Shown in pieces: positions 1 to 5,404 of a DNA stretch of 5,404 bases. This DNA comes from DASTPP01 sp035762175. GTDB taxonomy: Bacteria; Myxococcota_A; Polyangia; Polyangiales; Polyangiaceae. A model generated the notes under the pieces. That model was not told the DNA's origin. It worked only from the letters and a program-made list of their open reading frames with translations, and did no database searches. The stretch is from assembly GCA_035762175.1 (NCBI GenBank), contig DASTPP010000368.1:1-5404 (forward strand), read 5' to 3'. The translations under genes were made by a program, and so were the position numbers. Within the stretch, counting starts at the first letter, position 1; each line of letters begins with the position of its first letter.

Positions 1-561
1 GGCGCGCTGGAGGTCGGCGGCGCGGTCTTCGTACTGTTCGCAATAGCCGCCTTCGAACCGGCAGGCGGCCTCGCGCGAGGGCGCCGGTTTGCAGTCGCGC
101 GCCAAGACGGCGAGCGCTTCGGCCTCGCTCGCGCCCCGCAGCCGCGCGCAGAGCTCGGGCGGGGCGCGGGGCGGCGCGTCGTCGTCGGCCTCGGCGTCGC
201 GCTCTGGCCCGGTCGGGCAGGCGCGGGCGACGTAGGCGCGGGCGACGGCGTCGGTGGTCGAGAAGGCGCCGCCCGGCAGCGAGTGCGCCAGGAACGCGGG
301 CCCGAACGAGGAGGAATCGAAGCCCGCGCAGCTACCGCGCACGGTAGAGTAAGGGTAATAAACGAGGTCGGGCCGGCCGTCGCGGTCGACGTCGTCGAGC
401 GCGTCGATCTTGGGCGGCGCGCTCGGCATTGGCCGCGCGACGTCCCCGCGCGTCGTCAGCAAGAGGGCGGCGTCGTTCGAGGGGCCCTCGTGCTCGCGGC
501 CGACACGGCGCAAGAAGAGCTCGGGCTCGCCGTCGTCGTCGTTTTCGGCACTTAGCGGCAA
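1..561 (-). CDS. FG-GAP/VCBS-like calcium-loop protein, partial (runs off left edge, 5' end doubtful)
   Basis: The minus-strand frame ending at base 1 is open from a TAG near 663 down to the window edge. It uses strongly G/C-ending codons from about 550 leftward. Reading inward it begins AENDDDGEPELFLRR, and after about 35 more residues comes DALDDVDRDGRPDLVYYP (about 361-405). Both are Asp-rich DxDxDG-type loops like those of FG-GAP/VCBS or EF-hand-like repeats, which bind calcium in exported proteins. Cysteines follow (GSCAGF, RACP, ELCARL, RDCKP, AACRF, GYCEQY), typical of an extracytoplasmic protein. There is no ATG; the nearest in-frame candidate is TTG at 559-561, with no clear Shine-Dalgarno. 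No signal peptide precedes the first loop, although such proteins are normally exported. The gene may therefore be a 5'-truncated or frameshifted remnant. The coding frame is well supported; the start and exact family are not. Confidence 0.6.
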   Translation of the reverse strand, partial: MPLSAENDDDGEPELFLRRVGREHEGPSNDAALLLTTRGDVARPMPSAPPKIDALDDVDRDGRPDLVYYPYSTVRGSCAGFDSSSFGPAFLAHSLPGGAFSTTDAVARAYVARACPTGPERDAEADDDAPPRAPPELCARLRGASEAEALAVLARDCKPAPSREAACRFEGGYCEQYEDRAADLQRA

Positions 562-845
562 TTTCCAGTGACAACTGAAATCACGCTCGCCCCGGCCCCC
601 GCGCCGACCCGAGCGCGACGGCCCGACGCGCGCCAGCGCCCGGCCAAAACCCGGTTGGAATACCTAACCCTCGGCTCGCTCGCGTCGGCCCGGGCGCGGC
701 GTCCGTCGTTCTTTCCGTTGTTCTTGGAAACCAACGCCGATTGCCGAAATCGAGCCCCCCCGAACTGGCCCCCGTACGCTAGGCCCACCCCGAGGGGTGC
801 GCAGCGCTTGACAGGCGCCAGTGGCCAACGCACACCCCCAACACA
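562..845. other. Intergenic region between divergent genes
   Basis: This 284-base stretch separates the leftward FG-GAP-like frame from the rightward cyanophycinase-like gene. Reading frames here are overlapping shadows without family motifs or consistent third-position G/C bias. The only local structures I see are a small hairpin at 653-669 (GGTTGG, loop AATA, CCTAACC with one bulged T) and a TTGACA hexamer at 808-813. Promoters for both flanking genes presumably lie here, but no complete one can be read. Confidence 0.6.
808..813 (+). promoter_or_regulatory. Possible -35 hexamer (TTGACA) upstream of cyanophycinase-like gene
   Basis: A perfect sigma-70-type -35 consensus TTGACA lies 32 bases before the ATG at 846. 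With a 17-base spacer the -10 position would be CACACC, which is a poor match to TATAAT, so this is only half a promoter. It could be chance or a promoter depending on an activator or another sigma factor. Confidence 0.2.
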
Positions 846-1913
846 ATGAATGATCGTTCTTCCAACTGGGGCGCATGGTCGCTTCTTCTTGTCATCTTCA
901 GCGGGTGCGTTCACGATGAAGGCACGCAGCCCGACGCTGCCCCGACCACCGACGCGTTCGTCACCGAATCGCCCGAGGTCGACGGTAAGACCGGTATCAC
1001 CCCCCCCGGCCTGGTTTCGTACCTAACCGGCAACGGGGCCGACGTTAACGTCTCACCCGACGGCCCCGGCCTTATCTTGATGGGCGGCGGCCCTGACGTC
1101 GATGAGGCCTTCGAGTGGTGGCGCCCCAAGCTGCGCGGGGGTGATGTTGTGGTGCTGCGCACCTCGGGCGCCGACGGGTACAACGACTACCTTTACAGCG
1201 ACATCGGCGGTTGCGACTCGGTCGAAACGCTGCTCGTCACGAGTCGCGAGCTTGCCAATAGCAACTACGTTTCGCAGCGCGTCGCCCAGGCCGAGGGCAT
1301 CTTCATCACGGGCGGCGATCAGGCGACGTACCTGAACGCCTGGAAGGGTACGAAGCTCGAGGGCGCGCTGCAGCACGCTTGGGCGCGCGGCGCGATCGTC
1401 GGCGGCACGAGCGCGGGCTGCGCGGTGCTCGGCGAATTCGCTTACGCCGCCTACCAGGGCTCGGTCTTTTCATCCGAGGCGCTCGCCAACCCGTACGACC
1501 CGCGCGTCACGCTCGAGCGCGATTTCGTCGACTTCCCTCCCCTACGGAGCGTTATCACCGACACGCATTTCGCCGCCCGCGACCGCATGGGTCGGCTCGC
1601 CGCCTTCGTCGGCCGCGTGCTCGAAGACGGCTGGGCGTCGACGGTAACCGGGCTCGGGGTCGACGAAGCGACCGCCCTGCTCGTCGAGAGCGACGGATTC
1701 GCGCGCGTTGTCGGCGATGGGTACGTTTACGCGCTCGACGCGACGAGCGAGCCCGCAGTGTGCGAGCCGGGTGAACCGCTCACCTTGCGCGGCCTATCGC
1801 TCTACGCGCTGCGGGCGGGCGACACGATTCGCCTGCCCGACGGCAGCGCGAGCGTCAACGCCGAGCCCCTCGACGTCGTCGAGGGCGCCTTGAGCCCCGT
1901 CGACCCTTACTGA
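846..1913 (+). CDS. Cyanophycinase-like S51-family serine peptidase, predicted lipoprotein
   Basis: The 355-residue product begins with a short basic and then hydrophobic segment ending in SLLLVIFSGC, with Cys21 as probable lipidation site. A Thr/Asp/Pro-rich linker follows (about 22-60). The rest matches the cyanophycinase/peptidase E (S51) fold: MGGGPDVD (79-86), FITGGDQ (153-159), nucleophile elbow GGTSAGC with Ser189, DTHF with His241 followed by RDRMGRL, and GLGVDEATALL with Glu274. Ser, His and Glu sit where the family has its catalytic residues, so the enzyme looks active. Cyanophycinases cleave the Asp-Arg storage polymer cyanophycin into beta-Asp-Arg dipeptides; peptidase E relatives cleave Asp-initiated dipeptides, and sequence alone does not decide the substrate here. 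Lipid anchoring implies action outside the cytoplasm, on scavenged rather than stored material. The ATG at 846 is chosen because it gives the signal peptide; no Shine-Dalgarno precedes it. Confidence 0.88.
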   Translation: MNDRSSNWGAWSLLLVIFSGCVHDEGTQPDAAPTTDAFVTESPEVDGKTGITPPGLVSYLTGNGADVNVSPDGPGLILMGGGPDVDEAFEWWRPKLRGGDVVVLRTSGADGYNDYLYSDIGGCDSVETLLVTSRELANSNYVSQRVAQAEGIFITGGDQATYLNAWKGTKLEGALQHAWARGAIVGGTSAGCAVLGEFAYAAYQGSVFSSEALANPYDPRVTLERDFVDFPPLRSVITDTHFAARDRMGRLAAFVGRVLEDGWASTVTGLGVDEATALLVESDGFARVVGDGYVYALDATSEPAVCEPGEPLTLRGLSLYALRAGDTIRLPDGSASVNAEPLDVVEGALSPVDPY

Positions 1914-1976
1914 ACTGGCGCTTCGGTCGGGGCGACGCTGGCCGCCACGTTCTTTTCAACACCGAAATATCGAGGG

Positions 1977-2009
1977 CTTCGGCCGACGCCGAGTGTCGCC
2001 TTCGGCCGA
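1977..2009. repeat. Short direct repeat CTTCGGCCGA downstream of cyanophycinase-like gene
   Basis: CTTCGGCCGA occurs at 1977-1986 and again at 2000-2009, and a related CTTCGGTCGG lies at 1921-1930. The first copy can also pair locally as TCGGC/GCCGA. No T-run follows, so a classic intrinsic terminator is not supported. The 127 bases from 1914 to 2040 hold no gene that I can recognise. Confidence 0.35.
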
Positions 2010-2040
2010 TGGCGGCCCAACCTTTCGGGAAACCCCTCGT

Positions 2041-2233
2041 TCACCGACCCACGCTCTCCGAAGGGTCGACAGCGCCACGACGACGTACCTCGCCGGCCTT
2101 TCGCCACACCGTTGCGAGCCAGGGCTGCTCGCTGCGGGGGCGGCCGGGCAGGCGGTAGTCGTGCTCGATCTCGTCGAGTCCGGCCGCGGTGACGTACGCG
2201 CGCCAGGCCTCAAGGGTATGGTAGGCACCGTAA
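2041..2233 (-). pseudogene. C-terminal remnant of a SAM-dependent methyltransferase
   Basis: On the minus strand, reading from about 2232 down to a TGA at 2041-2043, the frame encodes YGAYHTLEAWRAYVTAAG, then LDEIEHDYRLPGRPR, then SEQPWLATVWRKAGEVRRR and a short tail. The order YHTLxxWRxxxxxAG, hxxYRxPGxPRxxQPWLAxVWRK is the C-terminal end typical of one group of class I methyltransferases. Only about 60 residues are present. The glycine-rich SAM-binding motif and the rest of the fold are missing. Upstream in this frame lies the 94-bp inverted-repeat element, then an in-frame stop at 2284-2286, with no start codon of the ATG/GTG/TTG type between. I call it a 5'-deleted gene fragment abutting the repeat elements. 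The assignment comes from remembered family patterns, not a search. Confidence 0.62.
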
Positions 2234-2327
2234 GGGTCTGTCAGAAAACAGTTGACGGATGCGCCTGTCTTGGCCAGAATTGGCTACGCGGCCAGCCCTG
2301 TCGACGAGGTCGTTTTCTGCCAGCCCC
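2234..2327. mobile_element. Candidate MITE: 94 bp, imperfect 16-bp terminal inverted repeats, TAA on both sides
   Basis: The left end GGGTCTGTCAGAAAAC (2234-2249) matches the reverse complement of the right end GTTTTCTGCCAGCCCC (2312-2327) at 14 of 16 bases. Both ends are flanked outward by the direct trinucleotide TAA (2231-2233 and 2328-2330), consistent with a 3-bp target duplication. The interior has further weak self-complementarity (GTTGAC near 2251, GTCGAC at 2300; TGGCC/GGCCA around 2271-2294) and no transposase frame, so the element would be non-autonomous. Ends of this look and short T-A-containing target duplications occur in IS5-type families, but I cannot name the parent element. 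The left junction coincides with the point where methyltransferase similarity stops. Confidence 0.5.
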
Positions 2328-2330
2328 TAA

Positions 2331-2430
2331 GGACGTGTCCCAGAATAACTTCCCTTTTTTGCCAAGTCGGGGAGACAACTTCGCGCTGCGGACAGTTGTG
2401 AGATTGGGGAGGCATTTGGGGGACACGTCC
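2331..2430. repeat. 100-bp inverted-repeat element with perfect 11-bp ends (REP/MITE-like)
   Basis: GGACGTGTCCC (2331-2341) is the exact reverse complement of GGGACACGTCC (2420-2430). The ten outer bases of each arm are themselves near-palindromic, so each end could also fold alone, as REP-type repeats do. Inside is a second stem, ACAACT (2375-2380) with AGTTGT (2394-2399), enclosing CGC-GCT-GCG. A run of six T lies at 2355-2360. There is no coding frame. It starts three bases after the preceding element, making two structured units of about 95-100 bp side by side. It could be a bounded pair of REP sequences moved by a Y1-type (RAYT) transposase encoded elsewhere, or another MITE. No clear target duplication is visible. 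Confidence 0.5.
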
Positions 2431-2460
2431 AGAGGGCGCGAGAAGGCGTTTTCATTCAAA

Positions 2461-2469
2461 AGAGCGAGG
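2461..2469 (+). promoter_or_regulatory. Probable ribosome binding site of the M14 peptidase gene
   Basis: The purine stretch AGAGCGAGG ends seven bases before the ATG at 2477, a normal Shine-Dalgarno distance although the match to AGGAGG is partial. It favours 2477 over the in-frame ATG at 2492, which would cut away the basic start of the signal peptide. Confidence 0.45.
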
Positions 2470-2476
2470 CTCATTC

Positions 2477-5077
2477 ATGCGAATAACACGAATGTTTGGG
2501 TGTTGCGTGGTATCGATCAGTGCGCTAAGCTGCACGTCGGGTGAGGGCGTCGGCGAGACGCCGAGCGGCGCTGTCCTCGCCACGGAGAGCGACCCTCCGA
2601 GCGACCGCAAAGGACCCGCTCCGACCTGCGACCCCTTCGGCGTCCCCATCGTCAACAAGACGATCCCGACTGCGAAGCAGGTCATCGGCATCAATCTCGG
2701 CGAGCGGGACATCACCACCGCCGAGTCTGATGCCTACCTTCAGGCCGTGGCCAACGCCAGCCCCCTGGTGACGTCCGGCTCGGCCGGAACCTCAGTCAAG
2801 GGTCGCGACCTGCGGTACGTCGCCGTCGGCAATCCAAAGTGGATCAGCACGGCCGGCCTGCGTCAGCTCTCCCAAAACATCCGGGCCATCCGCGACCCGC
2901 GGACGCCCGAGCACCAGGCCCAGCAGCTCATCAAGCGGACCCCTCAGGTTCTCTGGGTCGCCGGCAACGTCCACGGCACGGAGGAGAGCGGCACCGACGC
3001 CTCCCTGCGCGTGCTCTACGAACTGGCCGCCCGCGTCGACTGCGCCGCCACGAACATCCTCGACAACGCGGTCGTGTTCATTCTGCCCACGCAGAACCCC
3101 GACGGGCGCGAAGCCGACACCCGCCGCAACGCCTACGGCTTCGACATGAACCGCGACTGGTTCGCCCGCACCCAGCCCGAGACTGACAGCAAGATCGAAC
3201 TCCTCCGGCAGTACCCGCCGCAGCTGTTCATCGACGCCCACGAGATGGGCCCACAGACGTACTTCTTCCCGCCCAACGCCGATCCGGTCTACCACGAGAT
3301 CGGCGAGCAACCCCTGGACTGGATCTACAACCTTCACGGCGATGCCTTGACCGCGGCCTTCACTCGGTTCGGCTACCCGTTCTTCAACGGTGACATCTAC
3401 GACCTCTTCTACATGGGCTACGGCGACACCGTTCCCACGACCGGTTTCAACGCCGCCGGCATGACGTTCGAGAAGGCCAACGCCGATCCGACACCGGCGC
3501 GGGTGCAGGAGCAGTACGTCGCCATCTGGGCGTCGCTCACTGCCGCGGCGAGCGAGGGCGACCGGCTGCTGCGCGACTGGCGCAGCGAGTTCGTCACGGC
3601 GCAGCGGCAGGGCCGCGACGGCATACTGGAGCCGAATCAGCTGTACTTCGAGGACGGGGAAATCACCAACCAGGTGCCCGACTTCCGCATTCGCCACTAC
3701 TTCCTGCGCACGGACGACCCGGCCAAGGCCAACGAGATCGCCCGCGTCGTCCGCCGGCTGCAGCGGATGGACGTCGACGTGTACCAGTTGACCGGGGAGC
3801 TGCAGGTTAGCGACTTTACCGCGTACGGCCGGCCAGCGGCGGACACCGTCCTCCCGAGTGGTACCTATTGGATCCCACTGGAGCAGTACCAGAAACACTG
3901 GATCCACGCGATGCTCAGCGAGAACACGTACGGCCCCTTCCCCTTCGCCTACGACGTCACGGCGTGGAGCAGCCCGCTGCTGGCCAACGTCGACGGGGGC
4001 CGCTCCGGCCTGGAGCTGGCCCCGCAGGCGCGCGCGGTCCCCCCGATCGCCGAGCCGGCGCCGGAGCCCCTCGAGTCGGTCCCGACCGTCGCGGTCTGGC
4101 AGGGCAGTGTGACGTCGGGCACCGCCATCGAGTCGGCCGGGTGGCTGCGGTGGTACCTCGACAGCCGGTTGCAGCAGCCGTACGCCGACGTCACGGCCGC
4201 CAGCATCGCCGCCGGCGCGCTCGCAGGCGTCGACGTGCTCGTCGTCCCGACCGCCTCGGACAACACGCTCGCGGCCGCCCTCGGCCCGTCCGGGCAGGCC
4301 GCGCTCGCTCAGTGGGTCCGCGACGGCGGCACACTCGTCGCTTTCCGCACCTCGGCGCGACTGGCCGCGACCCTCGGCCTCACGACCGCCACGTGGACGG
4401 CCTCGACGGCGGACATACCGGGCTCACTCGTGCGGTTCAAGACCGATGCCGCCAGCTCGCTCTTCGACGGCGTCGGCCCCACCGCGTACAACATGGTCGA
4501 GTTCGACGACATCTGGACCGCGACGGTCTCCGGGACGGCCGCCGCTTCGTACCCGGCGGCCGTCGAACTCGACTGGTTCGTCTCCGGGTTCGACAACGGA
4601 ATCGAGGAGATCGCCGGCTCGGCGGCGATCATCGACGAGGTCGCCGGCGCCGGCCGGGTCGTCCTGTTCGCCTCCGACCCGAACTACCGGGCCTTTACCG
4701 ACGGGACGCAGAAGATCCTCCGCAACGTCCTGCAGCGCGCGGGCACAGAGACGCCGGCGATCGTCGCGGCGACCCCGTCGTTGCCGGCGAAGTCGACGCC
4801 CGCGGCCGGCGCGGCAGCCACGAGCGGGGCTGCTTCCGCCAGCGGCGTGTTCTTGCCCGACGCGCTCGTCATCGAGGTGGACGCGACGGTCGAGAGCCGA
4901 GTCCGGGATCTGCTCGCCGCGCACGGCGCCAATGCCGAGGTCCGGTCCCGGGGCGACTCGGTGAGCTTCCGCGTCGCCCTCGGGGGGCTCGGCGGCGAAG
5001 AACACCCGTGGGCCAGCGACGTGGCGAGGGAGGTCAAGGCGCTGGGCAAAGCCGTTCGCCTAATCCGACTGCCGTAG
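2477..5077 (+). CDS. Large M14-family zinc carboxypeptidase with C-terminal GATase1-like domain, predicted lipoprotein
   Basis: The 866-residue product starts MRITRMFGCC and has a short hydrophobic stretch to ALSC, so Cys19 is a possible lipidation site, although this lipobox is imperfect. The M14 domain (about 75-375) shows the zinc ligands His166 and Glu169 (NVHGTEES), NPDGRE (207-212), RRNAYGFDMNRDWF with Asn225-Arg226 for substrate carboxylate binding, the third ligand His255 (FIDAHEMG), and catalytic Glu332 (MTFEKANAD). All key residues are present, so activity as an exported metallocarboxypeptidase is likely. Residues 380-530 contain a region usual in large bacterial M14 proteins (LPSGTYWIPLEQYQKHW, then YDVTAWSSPLL). 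Residues 535-745 resemble a class I glutamine-amidotransferase-like fold (VAVWQG at 538-543, VDVLVVP, DGGTLVAF from 616), probably structural rather than an amidotransferase, since I see no catalytic Cys. An Ala/Thr/Pro-rich linker (about 745-795) leads to a small C-terminal module. Substrate is unknown. Confidence 0.9.
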   Translation: MRITRMFGCCVVSISALSCTSGEGVGETPSGAVLATESDPPSDRKGPAPTCDPFGVPIVNKTIPTAKQVIGINLGERDITTAESDAYLQAVANASPLVTSGSAGTSVKGRDLRYVAVGNPKWISTAGLRQLSQNIRAIRDPRTPEHQAQQLIKRTPQVLWVAGNVHGTEESGTDASLRVLYELAARVDCAATNILDNAVVFILPTQNPDGREADTRRNAYGFDMNRDWFARTQPETDSKIELLRQYPPQLFIDAHEMGPQTYFFPPNADPVYHEIGEQPLDWIYNLHGDALTAAFTRFGYPFFNGDIYDLFYMGYGDTVPTTGFNAAGMTFEKANADPTPARVQEQYVAIWASLTAAASEGDRLLRDWRSEFVTAQRQGRDGILEPNQLYFEDGEITNQVPDFRIRHYFLRTDDPAKANEIARVVRRLQRMDVDVYQLTGELQVSDFTAYGRPAADTVLPSGTYWIPLEQYQKHWIHAMLSENTYGPFPFAYDVTAWSSPLLANVDGGRSGLELAPQARAVPPIAEPAPEPLESVPTVAVWQGSVTSGTAIESAGWLRWYLDSRLQQPYADVTAASIAAGALAGVDVLVVPTASDNTLAAALGPSGQAALAQWVRDGGTLVAFRTSARLAATLGLTTATWTASTADIPGSLVRFKTDAASSLFDGVGPTAYNMVEFDDIWTATVSGTAAASYPAAVELDWFVSGFDNGIEEIAGSAAIIDEVAGAGRVVLFASDPNYRAFTDGTQKILRNVLQRAGTETPAIVAATPSLPAKSTPAAGAAATSGAASASGVFLPDALVIEVDATVESRVRDLLAAHGANAEVRSRGDSVSFRVALGGLGGEEHPWASDVAREVKALGKAVRLIRLP

Positions 5078-5152
5078 CACGACGCTCGGAGCGGGGTAAG
5101 CAGGGTTATCGGGTCGCCCCCATAGGCGTTAGCCACTTTTCGCCGGGAGACG

Positions 5153-5404
5153 ATGGCGGTACAGGGGGCCATGGTCAACGACGCACCGCCCACCCCTCCC
5201 GCGCCGACGAGCCCGCCGTCGTGGGACCTGATCCGCGCCGAGCTGCCTGAGGGGTGGCGCGAGCATGGCGGGGAACATGACTGCCTGAGCGCCGAAAACT
5301 TGGCCAAGTTTTTCGCGGCCTGGCAAAGGCCGGGCGATGGCCGACCTGGCGCTCGTCCCCCCGCTCCGGCGCGCCCTGCGCTCCGAACTCGCCCCCGACC
5401 CGCT
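5153..5404 (+). CDS. Unrecognised protein, N-terminal part, with a probable frame change near its visible end
   Basis: From ATG 5153 the frame is open to the window edge. It encodes MAVQGAMVNDAPPTPP, a Pro-rich stretch, then SWDLIRAELPEGWREHGG and CLSAENLAKFFAAWQRPG. Codons are G/C-ending as in the other genes up to about 5330. From 5336 on, this frame loses the bias (12 of 23 third positions G or C), while the frame starting at 5337 gains it (21 of 22). The gene may therefore be frameshifted at about 5331-5337, or a second gene starts there. An alternative start is ATG 5171; GGGAGA at 5145-5150 and AGGGGG at 5163-5168 are each too close (2 bases) to their ATGs to settle it. I do not recognise the family. 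No signal peptide is seen. Confidence 0.45.
   Translation, partial: MAVQGAMVNDAPPTPPAPTSPPSWDLIRAELPEGWREHGGEHDCLSAENLAKFFAAWQRPGDGRPGARPPAPARPALRTRPRPA
5337..5404 (+). CDS. Possible start of a second gene, or continuation of the preceding one after a frameshift (partial)
   Basis: ATG 5337 opens a frame reading MADLALVPPLRRALRSEL and onward to the edge, with nearly all third positions G or C, so it looks like the true coding frame here. AAAGG at 5325-5329 lies seven bases upstream and could serve as a ribosome binding site. Either this is an overlapping downstream gene, which would need the upstream frame to continue at least 68 bases into it, or it is the same protein after a one-base loss or two-base gain. 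Only 22 codons are visible and no family can be named. Confidence 0.35.
   Translation, partial: MADLALVPPLRRALRSELAPDP

Noticed and set aside
332..574. 80-codon minus-strand frame starting at TTG 574
   Set aside because: The translation is Arg-rich low complexity. The neighbouring minus frame, with calcium-binding loops and G/C-ending codons, is the coding one.
2351..2360. T-run as an intrinsic terminator
   Set aside because: The sequence just before TTTTTT does not form a GC-rich stem ending at the run, so it is better explained as interior sequence of the 100-bp element.
2231..2430. CRISPR-like array from the repeated arms
   Set aside because: The arms are inverted rather than direct repeats, there are only two per element, and there is no regular repeat-spacer periodicity.
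2241..2474. 77-codon minus-strand frame across the two repeat elements
   Set aside because: Its sequence is dictated by the inverted repeats and it has no plausible domain. It is most likely open by chance.
1993..2544. 183-codon plus-strand frame across the gap before the M14 gene
   Set aside because: It is antisense to the methyltransferase remnant, passes through both inverted-repeat elements and enters the M14 gene out of frame. It shows no motif.
2792..3907. 371-codon open frame on the minus strand inside the M14 gene
   Set aside because: It is antisense to a region with complete M14 active-site motifs. Its Val/Gly/Arg-rich translation has no family motifs and is the usual antisense shadow of GC-rich coding DNA.
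3868..5250. 460-codon plus-strand frame overlapping the 3' part of the M14 gene
   Set aside because: The product is extremely Arg/Gly/Pro-rich with no domain, in a shifted frame of a clearly coding region, and it runs past the true stop into intergenic DNA.

Overview
The window is GC-rich DNA with a strong G/C bias at third codon positions. It carries two predicted lipoproteins and part of an FG-GAP/VCBS-type calcium-binding protein. Roomy gene spacing, Gly-Cys or Ser-Cys lipobox-like N-termini, a secreted cyanophycinase-like protein and a large secreted M14 peptidase together suggest a Gram-negative bacterium of the Myxococcota or a related lineage. That placement is inference from style; there is no rRNA or marker gene.

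Layout, left to right. (1) Positions 1-561, minus strand: the N-terminal part of a protein with two Asp-rich FG-GAP/VCBS calcium loops. It runs off the left edge and has no recognisable signal peptide or good start, so it may be 5'-truncated. (2) 562-845: intergenic DNA between divergent genes, with a lone TTGACA hexamer. (3) 846-1913, plus: a cyanophycinase-like S51-family serine peptidase lipoprotein with its expected catalytic motifs intact. (4) 1914-2476: a 563-base gene-poor stretch that is not empty. It holds a minus-strand C-terminal remnant of a SAM-dependent methyltransferase (2041-2233), then a 94-bp inverted-repeat element flanked by TAA (2234-2327), then almost at once a second 100-bp element bounded by a perfect 11-bp inverted repeat (2331-2430). 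This looks like a hotspot of small non-autonomous elements and gene decay. (5) 2477-5077, plus: an 866-residue lipoprotein with an M14 zinc carboxypeptidase domain followed by a GATase1-like domain. (6) 5153-5404, plus: the start of an unrecognised coding region whose codon signal changes frame near 5331-5337. This means a frameshift or an overlapping second gene starting at 5337.

Working together: the two complete genes are co-oriented and both appear to be exported, lipid-anchored peptidases, one of the cyanophycinase/peptidase E class and one M14 carboxypeptidase. They could both serve extracellular or periplasmic peptide scavenging. However, 563 bases of decayed and repeat DNA separate them, so they are unlikely to be one simple operon, and the functional link is only a hypothesis.
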